A stretch of DNA of 64,000 nucleotides from JBFLYN01 sp040756655 (lineage in GTDB: Bacteria > Bacillota > Sulfobacillia > UBA8153), in the NCBI GenBank assembly GCA_040756655.1, contig JBFLYN010000011.1:10728-74727 (forward strand), in the 5' to 3' direction. A program made the translations under genes and the position numbers. Shown piece by piece: positions 26,420-34,696 of the stretch; within the stretch, counting starts at the first letter, position 1; each line of letters begins with the position of its first letter. Under the pieces are notes generated by a model that was given only the letters and a program-made list of their open reading frames with translations, did not search any database and was not told where the DNA came from.

Positions 26420-27976
26420 TTAGACTCCCCTTTCCCCCAGCATGTACTCGACAAATGGGTTGAAGTACCCGTCTTCCCGCCTGACCACCCCATCCAGCCC
26501 CTTGCCCCCGTCGCGTCTTCGCCTGACCTGGGCAAACAGGCCCTGTTCCAGCCCGGCCATGAGCCCGAGGTCGGCCAGCTCCCGGAGGAGCTGCACGGCC
26601 TGTTCCAGCACGGCCCGGGCCCGGGCCTCGATGGCCCCCCCGGCGGCAAACTCCAGCTCACGGAAAAGGTGCCGCCCGGCGTTCATGACCAGGCGGGCCT
26701 GGCTGATGGCCAGGTACCGGTCTTGTAGGTAGGGCGTGTGGATGGCCTCGGTGGCCATCCCCAGCAGGTGGATGTCCTGCCCGGTGGCCACGGATACCAG
26801 GTTGAACAGGGTGTCCAGCACACCCGCCCGGAAGATATCTCCGGTCTTATACTTGGTAGGCGGCATGAACTTGATGGGACAGTCCGGGAACACCGCCCGC
26901 ACCAGGGAAGCCATGGCCAGCTCGTAGAGGAAGGCGTCCTCGGTGGCCGGGTCCACCTGGAAGGCGTGGCCCAACCCTACCTGGTGGTCGGGTATGCCCG
27001 AGAGGCGGGCGAACTCCAGGTTGATGAACTGGGAGGCCAACACCGTGTGATGGGCACGGACGGCATCGTCGGTGGTCAGGTAGTTGTCCTCGCCGGTGTT
27101 GATGATGGTGCCGGCAAACCCGTTGATCATGCGGGAGAAAAACTGGTCCACAAGCGTGCGCTTCATGTTGATATCTCTAAACAAGATCCCGTACATGGCA
27201 TCGTTGAGCATGACGTCCAGGCGCTCCAGCGCTCCCAGGGCGGCGATCTCGGGCATGCACAGACCCGAACAGTAGTTTACCAGGCGGATGTAGCGGCCGT
27301 GCTTCTCCCCGCATTCGTCCAGGGCCTGCCGCATGATGCGGAAGTTGGCCCGGGTGGCGTAGGTCCCGCCGAAGCCCTCCGTGGTGGGGCCGTGGGGCAC
27401 GTAGTCCAGTAGGCTTTGGCCCGTGGACCTGATAACGGCGATGATGTCCGCGCCTTGCGCCACGGCGGCCTGGGCCTGGAGCACATCCTCATGTATATTG
27501 CCAGTAGCTACAATCACGTAAAGCCAGGGCCTGGGCCCGCTGCCCAAGCGGGCCGCCAGTTCCTCGCGCTGGTTGCGAAGAGCCAACAACGCTTCTACCG
27601 CCCGGGCGGCCATTCGCCTTCCGGCGGCCAGCACCTCCTCTGGGCGGTGGGAAGGCAGTCGCAATAGATCCAACCTTCCTGCTGCACATTCCTGGGCCAG
27701 CTGGGCTGGCTCTTCTCCAGTGGCCAAGGAGGCATTGGCCAGCCAGTAGGTGATGCCCCGGCCCAGCCTGCCCGCTTGGGCCACGCTTTCCACCACTACG
27801 TTGGGGAGTGGCACACCCTGGTCATCTACGCCGTCGATGTCCAGGAGACGGCAACAGGCCCGCTCCACGCTGGTAGTAGTGTGGGCGTCGATGTGCTCCT
27901 TGACGTCAAGCACGATCTGGCGGGCCAGCCCGGTGGCCTCTTCCACCAGCGCCGGGTCCACCCGGATGGTCGCCAT
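26420..27976 (-). CDS. kamD: lysine 5,6-aminomutase alpha subunit
   Basis: KamD is the large, PLP-binding-barrel subunit of lysine 5,6-aminomutase and forms a tetramer with KamE. The 518 residues match the known size (about 516). Recognisable stretches include ARQIVLDVKEHIDAHTT at the N-terminus, YVIVATGNIHEDVLQAQAA near 180, IRSTGQSLLDYVPHGPT near 205 and KYKTGDIFRAGVLDTLFN near 375. I start at the ATG at 27976, with AGGGGAGG 7 bases upstream; an ATG two codons earlier is too close to that site. The kamC stop ends 3 bases upstream, so kamC, kamD and kamE are translationally linked. Confidence 0.96.
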   Translation of the reverse strand: MATIRVDPALVEEATGLARQIVLDVKEHIDAHTTTSVERACCRLLDIDGVDDQGVPLPNVVVESVAQAGRLGRGITYWLANASLATGEEPAQLAQECAAGRLDLLRLPSHRPEEVLAAGRRMAARAVEALLALRNQREELAARLGSGPRPWLYVIVATGNIHEDVLQAQAAVAQGADIIAVIRSTGQSLLDYVPHGPTTEGFGGTYATRANFRIMRQALDECGEKHGRYIRLVNYCSGLCMPEIAALGALERLDVMLNDAMYGILFRDINMKRTLVDQFFSRMINGFAGTIINTGEDNYLTTDDAVRAHHTVLASQFINLEFARLSGIPDHQVGLGHAFQVDPATEDAFLYELAMASLVRAVFPDCPIKFMPPTKYKTGDIFRAGVLDTLFNLVSVATGQDIHLLGMATEAIHTPYLQDRYLAISQARLVMNAGRHLFRELEFAAGGAIEARARAVLEQAVQLLRELADLGLMAGLEQGLFAQVRRRRDGGKGLDGVVRREDGYFNPFVEYMLGERGV

Positions 27977-27978
27977 GT

Positions 27979-29580
27979 TCATTCCTCCCCTTCCAAGATG
28001 CGTTGGGCCCTGGCCAGCACTCGGCGGTCCAGTCCCAGGAGACTGGCAACAAACAGGGCGTCCCGGGGGGTGCCGTTTTTGGCCCCGGCGGGTTCTAGGC
28101 GGTAATCCATGTGTTGCTGCAACCACGAGATGCCGCCTGCCAGGGCGTCTTCGCATAAGACACCGCGCAGTCCCCGCACTTGCCAGTGTTGGGTGTTGGC
28201 CAGGCCGGCCAGCCCGTCAAAGTGGGTGGCAAACAGGGTGATCAGCTGGGGACCAGAAAGCTCCGCCAGCAGGGCTGCGGCCAGGGCGAATCCCTCCGCC
28301 GGGTTGGTGCCCCGGGCAAATTCGTCCAAGAGCACCAGGCCGCGCTGGTCTTTGCGCTCTAGGACCCACTGCAGCGCCCGCACCTCCGAGGCAAAAGCCG
28401 AAAGACCAGGGGATGTTCCGCTTTCGGGCCCCGAATAAAAGATGAAATCACACAAGGAGAATTCCATTCCGGCCGCGGGCACCAGCAACCCGTGCTGGGC
28501 CATGGCCACCATGAGCGCCACGGTCTTGAGAGTCACGGTCTTCCCGCCCATGTTAGGGCCGGTGATGACCGCCGCTCCCCCCGGTACTTCCACGCTCACC
28601 GGGGTAAACCGGCGGCCCTCGCGCCGCAAAGACTCCTCCACCCCGGGATGACGCGCGCTGGTCAGCAGCAGGCCCGGCGCATGAAGGATCTTGGGCCTGC
28701 TCCCCTGCAGGCGCTGACCTAACCGGGCCTTGGCCAAGAGCAGGTCCAGCTGGGCCAGCTTCTCCATGTTGCGCAACAGCACCGCAGCGTGCCTCGACAC
28801 TTGCCGGGAAAGGCGACGGCGCACCCGGGCTTCAGCCCTGAACTCCCGTTCCTTGAGCCGGGCCAGGCGGCTTTCCAGCTCCTCCTGTTCCGGGCTAGGC
28901 CGTAGCTGGAAAAACAGGTGGGCCCGGGTCTCCCGGGTAAGCTGCAGGCACTCGGAGCCTGCCAGCTCCTCCAGGCGCGGGTCGGCCCTGGACACTACCA
29001 GCTCGCCTTGCAGGCCTGTTTCCAGTCCCAGGGTGGATTCGACTGCGGCCTTCAGGCGCGCTCGCTCGCGACCCAGTGCTTGCTCACACCGCCGCTTGTC
29101 CTGGCGGATGCTTTCGAGCACCGGCGAGAAGCTGTCATCTATGTAGAAGGCAGGGTCGCCCCGGCCCGACGGGTCCAAGGCCCCGGCCAGTTCATCCGGG
29201 TACTCAGGTACCAGCTCGGCGGGTGCGGGCCAGCCCGGCTCGGCGCCCCGCCGGGCCAGTTCCTGGCATATCCCTACCAACCGCTTGATCTCGTACAGTT
29301 CTACCGCGTCCAGGGTAACGCCGGTCTGGCTCCGGTGCACCGAGCCCCGCACGTCCTTGACTTCAGAAAGAAGCGCCGCCAGGGAGCGGGCCTGGGGAAC
29401 ATGGGCAGCCAGCACCGCCCGGGCCCGGTCCACCCGTTCCAGTTCGGCCTCAAGTCCCAGTTCATCCCCGGGGAAGTAAGGAGCAGCCCGCGCCCGGGCC
29501 TCGCGCCCGAAAGGAGTGATGGGGTCAAGGAGCCTCCACACCGCCTCAAAGCCGATGGCAGCCGCCGTGGCCCGGGACAT
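27979..29580 (-). CDS. kamC: MutS-like ATPase of the lysine aminomutase operon (KamC type)
   Basis: The C-terminal half is a MutS/ABC-type ATPase: Walker A GPNMGGKTVTLK near residue 355, LVLLDEFARGTNPAEG (Walker B) and LFATHFDGL. The N-terminal half is helical, with a MutS core/lever-like region, and no mismatch-recognition domain is present, so this is not a repair MutS. Proteins of this type in kam operons are called KamC and are believed to help reactivate lysine 5,6-aminomutase; that role rests on family knowledge, not on this sequence. The ATG at 29580 overlaps the kamB TGA as TGATG with AGGAG upstream; ATG 29601 is an alternative. Confidence 0.88.
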   Translation of the reverse strand: MSRATAAAIGFEAVWRLLDPITPFGREARARAAPYFPGDELGLEAELERVDRARAVLAAHVPQARSLAALLSEVKDVRGSVHRSQTGVTLDAVELYEIKRLVGICQELARRGAEPGWPAPAELVPEYPDELAGALDPSGRGDPAFYIDDSFSPVLESIRQDKRRCEQALGRERARLKAAVESTLGLETGLQGELVVSRADPRLEELAGSECLQLTRETRAHLFFQLRPSPEQEELESRLARLKEREFRAEARVRRRLSRQVSRHAAVLLRNMEKLAQLDLLLAKARLGQRLQGSRPKILHAPGLLLTSARHPGVEESLRREGRRFTPVSVEVPGGAAVITGPNMGGKTVTLKTVALMVAMAQHGLLVPAAGMEFSLCDFIFYSGPESGTSPGLSAFASEVRALQWVLERKDQRGLVLLDEFARGTNPAEGFALAAALLAELSGPQLITLFATHFDGLAGLANTQHWQVRGLRGVLCEDALAGGISWLQQHMDYRLEPAGAKNGTPRDALFVASLLGLDRRVLARAQRILEGEE

Positions 29581-30650
29581 CAGGCTCCTGGTTTCGGGCA
29601 TGTCTCTCCCCCCTTCCGCCAAAGACCCATGACCACGTCGAACACCGGCAGCGGGCCAGCGACCCGGGCCAGGCTGTCCAAGAACAGCTCAGGGTCGTGG
29701 GCCAGGCCGCCCGGGCCGGTAGGATTCACTGCCAGCGCAATGACGCGGATGGGCGCTACCACCTCCACCCGCCCACCGGCCCGGACCCAGCGCTGGTATA
29801 CCCGGCGGCTGGCGAAGACCCGGGTGGCGTCATGGACAATGAGGGTAAGTCGTTTGACCAGTTTGGGGTAGGCCAGGAAAGCCTGCATCAGCTGATCGGT
29901 GAGGGCACCTCCCAGCACCACGGCGGCGGTATGGTCACCCACAGCCTGGTGGATGGCCGCGGCGCTATCCAGGGCCGTGCGCAGACGCAAAGGATGAGCC
30001 TGGCCGTCCTGGTCCAGCAGGGTTACCGCCCGTTCATGAACAGCCCGGGACGCCGCGCGCGCTAACCTGCGGTCGCGCACTGGTCCCAGGCTGAAAAATT
30101 CCAGCCACAGCGCCGTTTGCTCCACGATGGCAGGGAGCCCCGCCGCAAGCGCTGCGCCGGTCACCAGGACTACGTTGCCGGTGATGGCCGGTGCCGCCGA
30201 CGCCCGGCGGTCGATGGAACCGTCCACCAAAACCAGGTCTGCCCCGTGCCGGAACAGCGCCCCGACCACCTGCCTTACCCCGGCGGCGGTGTCGGGTCCC
30301 ACCAGTTCGATGCGCCCGGCCTCCCGCACCCGGCCCACGGTGATACTGCCGAACAAGGTCTCCAGGGGAAGCACCTGGAGGATCTCGGCATAGACCTCGC
30401 TGGCAGTGAGCACCCGCTCGGCAGTGGCCAGGAGCGAACCGGCAGGAGCCTCCACGGCGGGCTTCTCCTCGCCCGTCACCAGGTCCAGCGGTTCACCGTC
30501 ACGCCCGGTAGACATCAGGCCCAAGGTCTTCACCGGGGACAGCTGACGACACAGGTAGTTGAACACCGTGGTCTTCCCGGCGTTTTTCGAGGTGCCCACC
30601 ATGCACAGTCCCCGGCAGCCCGATTCCAGTACCAACCTGGCCAGCTCCAC
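29580..30650 (-). CDS. kamB: P-loop protein of the lysine aminomutase operon (KamB type)
   Basis: A 356-residue protein with a Walker A motif near the N-terminus (MVGTSKNAGKTTVFNYL, residues 17-33), followed by LGLMSTGRDGEPLDLVTGEEKP and a VLVDGSIDRRA segment that may be Walker B. The family is confined to lysine 5,6-aminomutase operons and is annotated as a reactivation factor subunit working with KamC; I recognise it by this P-loop and by its place between kamA and kamC. The stop overlaps the kamC start. A role in exchanging damaged adenosylcobalamin is plausible but inferred. Confidence 0.85.
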   Translation of the reverse strand: MELARLVLESGCRGLCMVGTSKNAGKTTVFNYLCRQLSPVKTLGLMSTGRDGEPLDLVTGEEKPAVEAPAGSLLATAERVLTASEVYAEILQVLPLETLFGSITVGRVREAGRIELVGPDTAAGVRQVVGALFRHGADLVLVDGSIDRRASAAPAITGNVVLVTGAALAAGLPAIVEQTALWLEFFSLGPVRDRRLARAASRAVHERAVTLLDQDGQAHPLRLRTALDSAAAIHQAVGDHTAAVVLGGALTDQLMQAFLAYPKLVKRLTLIVHDATRVFASRRVYQRWVRAGGRVEVVAPIRVIALAVNPTGPGGLAHDPELFLDSLARVAGPLPVFDVVMGLWRKGGETCPKPGA

Positions 30651-30665
30651 GCTCCACCTCCAGGT

Positions 30666-31949
30666 CTAGAACGAGTTCTGCCCCGGGCAGGCTTTCCCCA
30701 CCCGGCGCTCCAGCCGCGGGAGCCCGACCGGCTCCAGGCTGGTCGCTTGCCCGCTGAACAGCTGTCCCAACCCTACACCGAACTCCTCGTGGCCGGTCCC
30801 ACAGAGCCCACAAGGCTTTTCGCGGTCTTCAGGCCGGGGCCTGGGCTCAGTGTAGGCGGCGATGACGCCCTCGTAGTTCCTGAGGATGACTTTGTCCTCG
30901 CTCATGGACAAAAGGTAGTTGGGCATGACCGGGATTTTCCCGCCCCCGCCCGGCGCATCCACCACGTAGGTGGGGACGGCGAACCCGGAAGTATGCCCGC
31001 GCAACAGTTCCATGATCTCCAGGCCCCGGCGGATGCTGGTGCGGAAACCTTCCAGTCCCCAGGAAAGGTCGCACTGGTAGATGTAGTACGGGCGGACCCG
31101 TGCCCGCACCAGGGCGTGGACCAGTCGCTTCATCACCACCGGGCAGTCGTTGACACCTCGCAACAGCACACTCTGGTTGCCCAGGGGAATGCCTGCGTCC
31201 GCCAAGCGGGCACAGGCCGCCACGGCCTCCGGCGTTAGCTCCACCGGGTGGTTAAAGTGGGTATTAACCCAGATCGGGTGATAGCGCGCCAGCATAGCGC
31301 AAAGCTCCTGGGTGATGCGCATGGGCATGACCACCGGGGTACGCGTGCCGATCCGGATGATTTCCACATGGGGAATGGCCCGCAGCCGGGAGATGATGCT
31401 CTCCAGGATCTCGTCGGAGACCAAGAGAGGGTCGCCGCCTGAAAGCAGCACGTCGCGCACCTCCGGGTGCTCCCGGATGTAGGCCAACCCTGCCTCGATG
31501 CGTTCGGGCGGGGCAGTACGGTCGGTGACCCCCACCAGGCGGCGCCGGGTGCAGTGACGGCAATACATGGAGCACTGGTCGGTGACCAAGAACAGGACCC
31601 GGTCCGGGTAACGGTGGGTAAGCCCGGGCACCGGCGAGTCTTCGTCTTCGGCCAGGGGATCTTGCACCTCGCCTGCTCCGGTCATGAGTTCATCAGTGGT
31701 AGGTATGGCCTGCCTGCGTATGGGACAGGCCGGGTCTTCAGGGTCGATCAATGTGGCATAGTAGGGCGTGATGGCCATGCGCAGGACCTGGAGAGTCTGT
31801 TCCACGTCCCCCAGCTCCCGGCCAGACAAGGGAACCACCCGGGCGACTTCCTCCGGCGTGGTGAGACGGTTTCTCACCTGCCACCGCCAGTCCTGCCACT
31901 CGGTCCCGGTAACGTGCTGCCATATGGGGATGTCCCGGTAGTTCTGCAT
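30666..31949 (-). CDS. kamA: L-lysine 2,3-aminomutase
   Basis: KamA converts L-lysine to L-beta-lysine with SAM, PLP and a 4Fe-4S cluster, the first step of the pathway. The 427-residue protein has DWRWQVRNRLTTPEEV near the N-terminus, the cluster motif CSMYCRHCTRRRLVG near residue 125, LLSGGDPLLVSD near 175 and the PLP region AVPTYVVDAPGGGGKIPV near 330. The PLP lysine is in PGGGGK, as in clostridial KamA. The tail has a CGLCG pair for zinc. The ATG at 31949 matches the N-terminus of known KamA, but its ribosome site is poor; a GTG at 31982 directly abuts AGGGAGG. kamB starts 15 bases downstream. Confidence 0.96.
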   Translation of the reverse strand: MQNYRDIPIWQHVTGTEWQDWRWQVRNRLTTPEEVARVVPLSGRELGDVEQTLQVLRMAITPYYATLIDPEDPACPIRRQAIPTTDELMTGAGEVQDPLAEDEDSPVPGLTHRYPDRVLFLVTDQCSMYCRHCTRRRLVGVTDRTAPPERIEAGLAYIREHPEVRDVLLSGGDPLLVSDEILESIISRLRAIPHVEIIRIGTRTPVVMPMRITQELCAMLARYHPIWVNTHFNHPVELTPEAVAACARLADAGIPLGNQSVLLRGVNDCPVVMKRLVHALVRARVRPYYIYQCDLSWGLEGFRTSIRRGLEIMELLRGHTSGFAVPTYVVDAPGGGGKIPVMPNYLLSMSEDKVILRNYEGVIAAYTEPRPRPEDREKPCGLCGTGHEEFGVGLGQLFSGQATSLEPVGLPRLERRVGKACPGQNSF

Positions 31950-31998
31950 CCGGCCACGCCGGGTCGTCGGCCCGGCGCGCACCTCCCTTTCTAGACTT

Positions 31999-33060
31999 CT
32001 AAAGATAGAGTTTTTCCAGCGCCGAACGCAGCGATGGATGCTCTCTCAGCATGTGCAGGGCGATTTTTGCATGACCAGGCGCATAGCCGTTGCCTACGAT
32101 CATGGTGGCCCCGCTCCCCACGCCCTCAGCGCCCAGGGCGGCCTTGGTAAAGCTAGTGGCCATGCTGAAAAAGTAGATGGTGCCCGTGGGCTTGGTGCAC
32201 AGGATGGAAGTCATCTCCGTGTCGGGGATGTTCACGCAGTTGATGGTGACGTCGGCCTTCTTGCCCCCGGTGGCCTCCAAGAGGCGGGCCATGGTCTCCA
32301 GGGGGCGAGTGGCGTTGACCTGGAGTACCAGGTCGGCCACGCCCAGATCGCGCACGCGGCGGCACGAAGCATCGGAGTGTCCCAGGGCGATCACCTGCCC
32401 GGTTACCCCGGCCCGCACCCGGGCTTCAGTGGAGCACATGAGCCCGGACTTGCCGCCAGCTCCTATGATGACCACGGTATCCCCGGGACGCACCAGCCGG
32501 GCGGTCTGGGCGGGCGCACCAGCCACGTCCAGCACGGCCAGGGCCAGGCGTTCTGGGATGTCACCAGGCAGTTTGGCCACCGGACCGGTGGCGAACACCA
32601 CGGCCCGGCCTACTATGTCCACCTGGTCGGCTTCCAGCCGCACGGCCTTGACTTCGTCGATGGTAAGCGGGGTTAGGGTTAGAGAGACCAGGGTAGCCAC
32701 CCGGTCGCCCACGGCCAGGCCGTCCCGGCCCAAGACGGCAGGACCCAGGGCGGCCACCTGTCCCAGCAGCATGCCGCCGGACCCGGTGACCGGGTTTTGG
32801 AGTTTGCCCCGCTCCCGCACTACCCCGGTGATAAGCTCGGCCACCCGGGCAGCCACCGCCGCCGGTTCGACACCCACCTCCGCCTCGGCCTGTTGTCTGA
32901 ACTGGGTGAAGCTGGCCGAGTCCACGTTCAACGTGGCTACATCGATGACCAGTTCGTTGTCGTAGGGCTGGGCGGAGTTATCAAGCCTCCAGGCCGCCTG
33001 GGGCAGGGCCCCGGCAGGTTCCAGCACTCGGTGACTACCATAGGGGCATCCGGGTAGCAA
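31999..33060 (-). CDS. kdd: L-erythro-3,5-diaminohexanoate dehydrogenase
   Basis: Kdd oxidatively deaminates 3,5-diaminohexanoate with NAD to 3-keto-5-aminohexanoate, the substrate of Kce. The 353-residue protein opens LLPGCPYGSHRVLEPAGALPQ, the family's conserved N-terminus, and has the Rossmann motif VVIIGAGGKSGLMC near residue 160 followed by VIALGHSDASCRRVRDLG. I place the start at the TTG at 33060 with GGGAGGG 8 bases upstream; the upstream ATG would add 23 residues overlapping the sigma-54 promoter. It is the first gene of the operon kdd-kamABCDE, 27 bases after the expected transcription start. Confidence 0.94.
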   Translation of the reverse strand: MLPGCPYGSHRVLEPAGALPQAAWRLDNSAQPYDNELVIDVATLNVDSASFTQFRQQAEAEVGVEPAAVAARVAELITGVVRERGKLQNPVTGSGGMLLGQVAALGPAVLGRDGLAVGDRVATLVSLTLTPLTIDEVKAVRLEADQVDIVGRAVVFATGPVAKLPGDIPERLALAVLDVAGAPAQTARLVRPGDTVVIIGAGGKSGLMCSTEARVRAGVTGQVIALGHSDASCRRVRDLGVADLVLQVNATRPLETMARLLEATGGKKADVTINCVNIPDTEMTSILCTKPTGTIYFFSMATSFTKAALGAEGVGSGATMIVGNGYAPGHAKIALHMLREHPSLRSALEKLYL

Positions 33061-33097
33061 GTTGGTTCCCTCCCTGAATATTGCTACCCTCTTGTTA

Positions 33098-33114
33098 AGC
33101 AAGTCCCGTGCCAA
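33098..33114 (-). promoter_or_regulatory. sigma-54 (-24/-12) promoter of the lysine operon
   Basis: The minus strand reads TTGGCACGGGACTTGCT, a full match to the sigma-54 consensus (TGGCAC, 5 bases, TTGC). It lies 38 bases upstream of the kdd TTG start and 69 bases downstream of the sigma-54 activator gene. The predicted start of transcription is near 33087. Confidence 0.93.
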
Positions 33115-33164
33115 CGACAGGAACGTCACACGCTGCCACTACTTTCATGGGAGGGCCTATCCCT

Positions 33165-33182
33165 CTGCCGGGGACCCGGCAG
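33165..33182. promoter_or_regulatory. candidate activator-binding palindrome upstream of the kdd promoter
   Basis: CTGCCGGGGACCCGGCAG is a perfect palindromic site with core TGCCG-N6-CGGCA, centred about 87 bases upstream of the predicted start site, the usual distance for a sigma-54 enhancer site. The same core is found at 34601-34618. It also directly follows the activator's stop and could instead be a simple terminator stem, though no T-run follows. Confidence 0.6.
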
Positions 33183-34586
33183 TCACCTGCCCGGACTTGG
33201 GCAGTTTAGCCCCAGGGCTTTCATGCGGTACTGGAGGGTTTGCCGGGGAATATCCAGCTCGCGGGCGGTCCGGGCCACGTTCCCCTGGTGACGGGAGAGG
33301 GCGCGTTCGATAAGGGAAGCTTCCAACCGCTCCAAGGCCTGCCGCAGGGGAAGCACCGGTTCGGCCGCAGGCCCGGGTTCAGCGGGAGCCCGCAAAGAGG
33401 GCGGCAGATGCTCGACGGTAAGCTCGTCACCGTCGAGGAGGTTCAACGCTCCTTCGATGGCATGCTCTAGCTCCCGGACATTGCCCGGCCAGTCATGGGA
33501 CAATAGCATAGACATGACTTCTGGAGCCAAGCGCACGGGCACGCCGCCCAGGGCTGGGCCGTGCTTGGCCAGGAAGTGCTCGGCCAAAAGCGGGATATCC
33601 TCCTTGCGCTCCCTCAGGGGGGGTAGTCGCAGGGACACCACGTTCAGGCGATAGTAGAGGTCCTGGCGAAGCCTGCCCTGGGTCACGTTGGCTACGGGGT
33701 CGGAACTGACTGAGGCCAAAAGCCGCACGTCCACCGGGCGCCGCCTGGCCTCGCCCAGCCGGACCACGGCGCTTTCCTCCACGGCTCGCAACAGCTTGGC
33801 CTGCAGCCCTAGGGGCATGGAGTTCAGCTCATCGAGGTAGAGAGTACCCTGGTCGGCAAGTTCGAAGAAGCCCGGCCGGTCACGGGCCCCGGTGAAAGCC
33901 CCGCGGGCGGTGCCGAACACCATGCTCTCCAGTAACGTCTCAGGCACGGCCGCGCAGTTTTGGGCGATGAAGGGCCGGCAGCTGCGGGGACCCTCACTGT
34001 GGATGGCTTGGGCTACCAGTTCCTTGCCGGTCCCAGTCTCCCCGCTGATGAGCACCGGCGAGGCGGTGAGCGCAGCCTTCCCTATGGAGCGCTTAAGGAG
34101 GAGCATGGCCTGGCTACGCCCGACGATGTCGTCCAGGGTGTACAGGCGGGAGTGGCGGGGCCGGGGAATGCCTTCGTGCCGGTGGGATAGCAGAGCCTGC
34201 AGGCTGACGATGCGGTCGGCCATGCGCTTGAGCATGGTGATGTCCTTGGAGACTTCCAAAGCTCCCACTAGCTTATGGCCGACCATGATGGGAATGGTGG
34301 AGTTGACCGTGGTGATACGGCGCCCCTTAAAATTGGTAAACGTCTGTTGCTGGTCGGTAACAGGCCGGCCGGTGCGGATGACCTGTAGGAGCGTGCTGGT
34401 TTCGGGCGACAGGGACGGAAACACCTCGAGCACGTGACGGCCCACCACTTCATCTACCTCCAGGCCATCCATGCGGGCGGCCGGCTGGTTGTAGAAGATG
34501 GTGCGACCCTCCACGTCCACAGCGTGGATCCCCTCGTCCACGGCGCCCAGGATGGCCCGGAGGATGGTCTCATTGATGGCAGTCAA
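33183..34586 (-). CDS. sigma-54-dependent activator (PAS-AAA+-Fis), lysine operon regulator
   Basis: A 467-residue RocR-type regulator. Residues 10-120 are a PAS domain (DEGIHAVDVEGRTIFYNQPAARMDG), likely the sensor. Residues 150-380 are the AAA+ domain with Walker A SGETGTGKELVAQ, the sigma-54-contacting loop GAFTGA, Walker B TLYLDELNSM and the arginine-finger region LRQDLYYRLNVV. The C-terminus is a Fis-type helix-turn-helix (NVARTARELDIPRQTLQYRMKALGL). In such proteins PAS senses an amino acid or derivative; lysine or a pathway intermediate is the natural guess. TTG start 34586 behind GGGGGGAG. It lies directly upstream of a sigma-54 promoter, so it almost certainly activates kdd-kamABCDE. 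Confidence 0.93.
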   Translation of the reverse strand: MTAINETILRAILGAVDEGIHAVDVEGRTIFYNQPAARMDGLEVDEVVGRHVLEVFPSLSPETSTLLQVIRTGRPVTDQQQTFTNFKGRRITTVNSTIPIMVGHKLVGALEVSKDITMLKRMADRIVSLQALLSHRHEGIPRPRHSRLYTLDDIVGRSQAMLLLKRSIGKAALTASPVLISGETGTGKELVAQAIHSEGPRSCRPFIAQNCAAVPETLLESMVFGTARGAFTGARDRPGFFELADQGTLYLDELNSMPLGLQAKLLRAVEESAVVRLGEARRRPVDVRLLASVSSDPVANVTQGRLRQDLYYRLNVVSLRLPPLRERKEDIPLLAEHFLAKHGPALGGVPVRLAPEVMSMLLSHDWPGNVRELEHAIEGALNLLDGDELTVEHLPPSLRAPAEPGPAAEPVLPLRQALERLEASLIERALSRHQGNVARTARELDIPRQTLQYRMKALGLNCPSPGR

Positions 34587-34600
34587 GGCGATCTCCCCCC

Positions 34601-34618
34601 GTGCCGGGAATTCGGCAC
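34601..34618. promoter_or_regulatory. second TGCCG-N6-CGGCA palindrome, upstream of the activator gene
   Basis: GTGCCGGGAATTCGGCAC lies 14 bases before the activator's TTG start. Its core is the same as that of the palindrome 87 bases upstream of the kdd transcription start. Two copies flanking the regulator gene suggest an operator used for both activation of kdd and autoregulation; this is inference from sequence and spacing. Confidence 0.55.
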
Positions 34619-34649
34619 CAGTGGGCGGGTTTCCTCTTTCGCATCAGGA

Positions 34650-34679
34650 GGGTGCAACGGGACAGCCCCGGCTGCACCC
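34650..34679 (-). terminator. hairpin between speB and the activator gene
   Basis: Outer arms GGGTGCA/TGCACCC and inner arms CGGG/CCCG form a stable stem-loop 17 bases past the speB stop. No T-run follows, so termination may be inefficient or factor-dependent. It marks the boundary between the polyamine genes and the sigma-54 activator. Confidence 0.5.
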
Positions 34680-34696
34680 GGCGAAGCCCTGGCCGT

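Noticed and set aside
27979..29580. DNA mismatch repair MutS/MutS2
   Set aside because: No mismatch-recognition or Smr domain, and embedded in the kam operon with overlapping starts; KamC fits better.
33165..33182. Palindrome solely as a terminator of the activator gene
   Set aside because: No T-run follows and the same core recurs upstream of the activator, so an operator is at least as likely; termination is not excluded.
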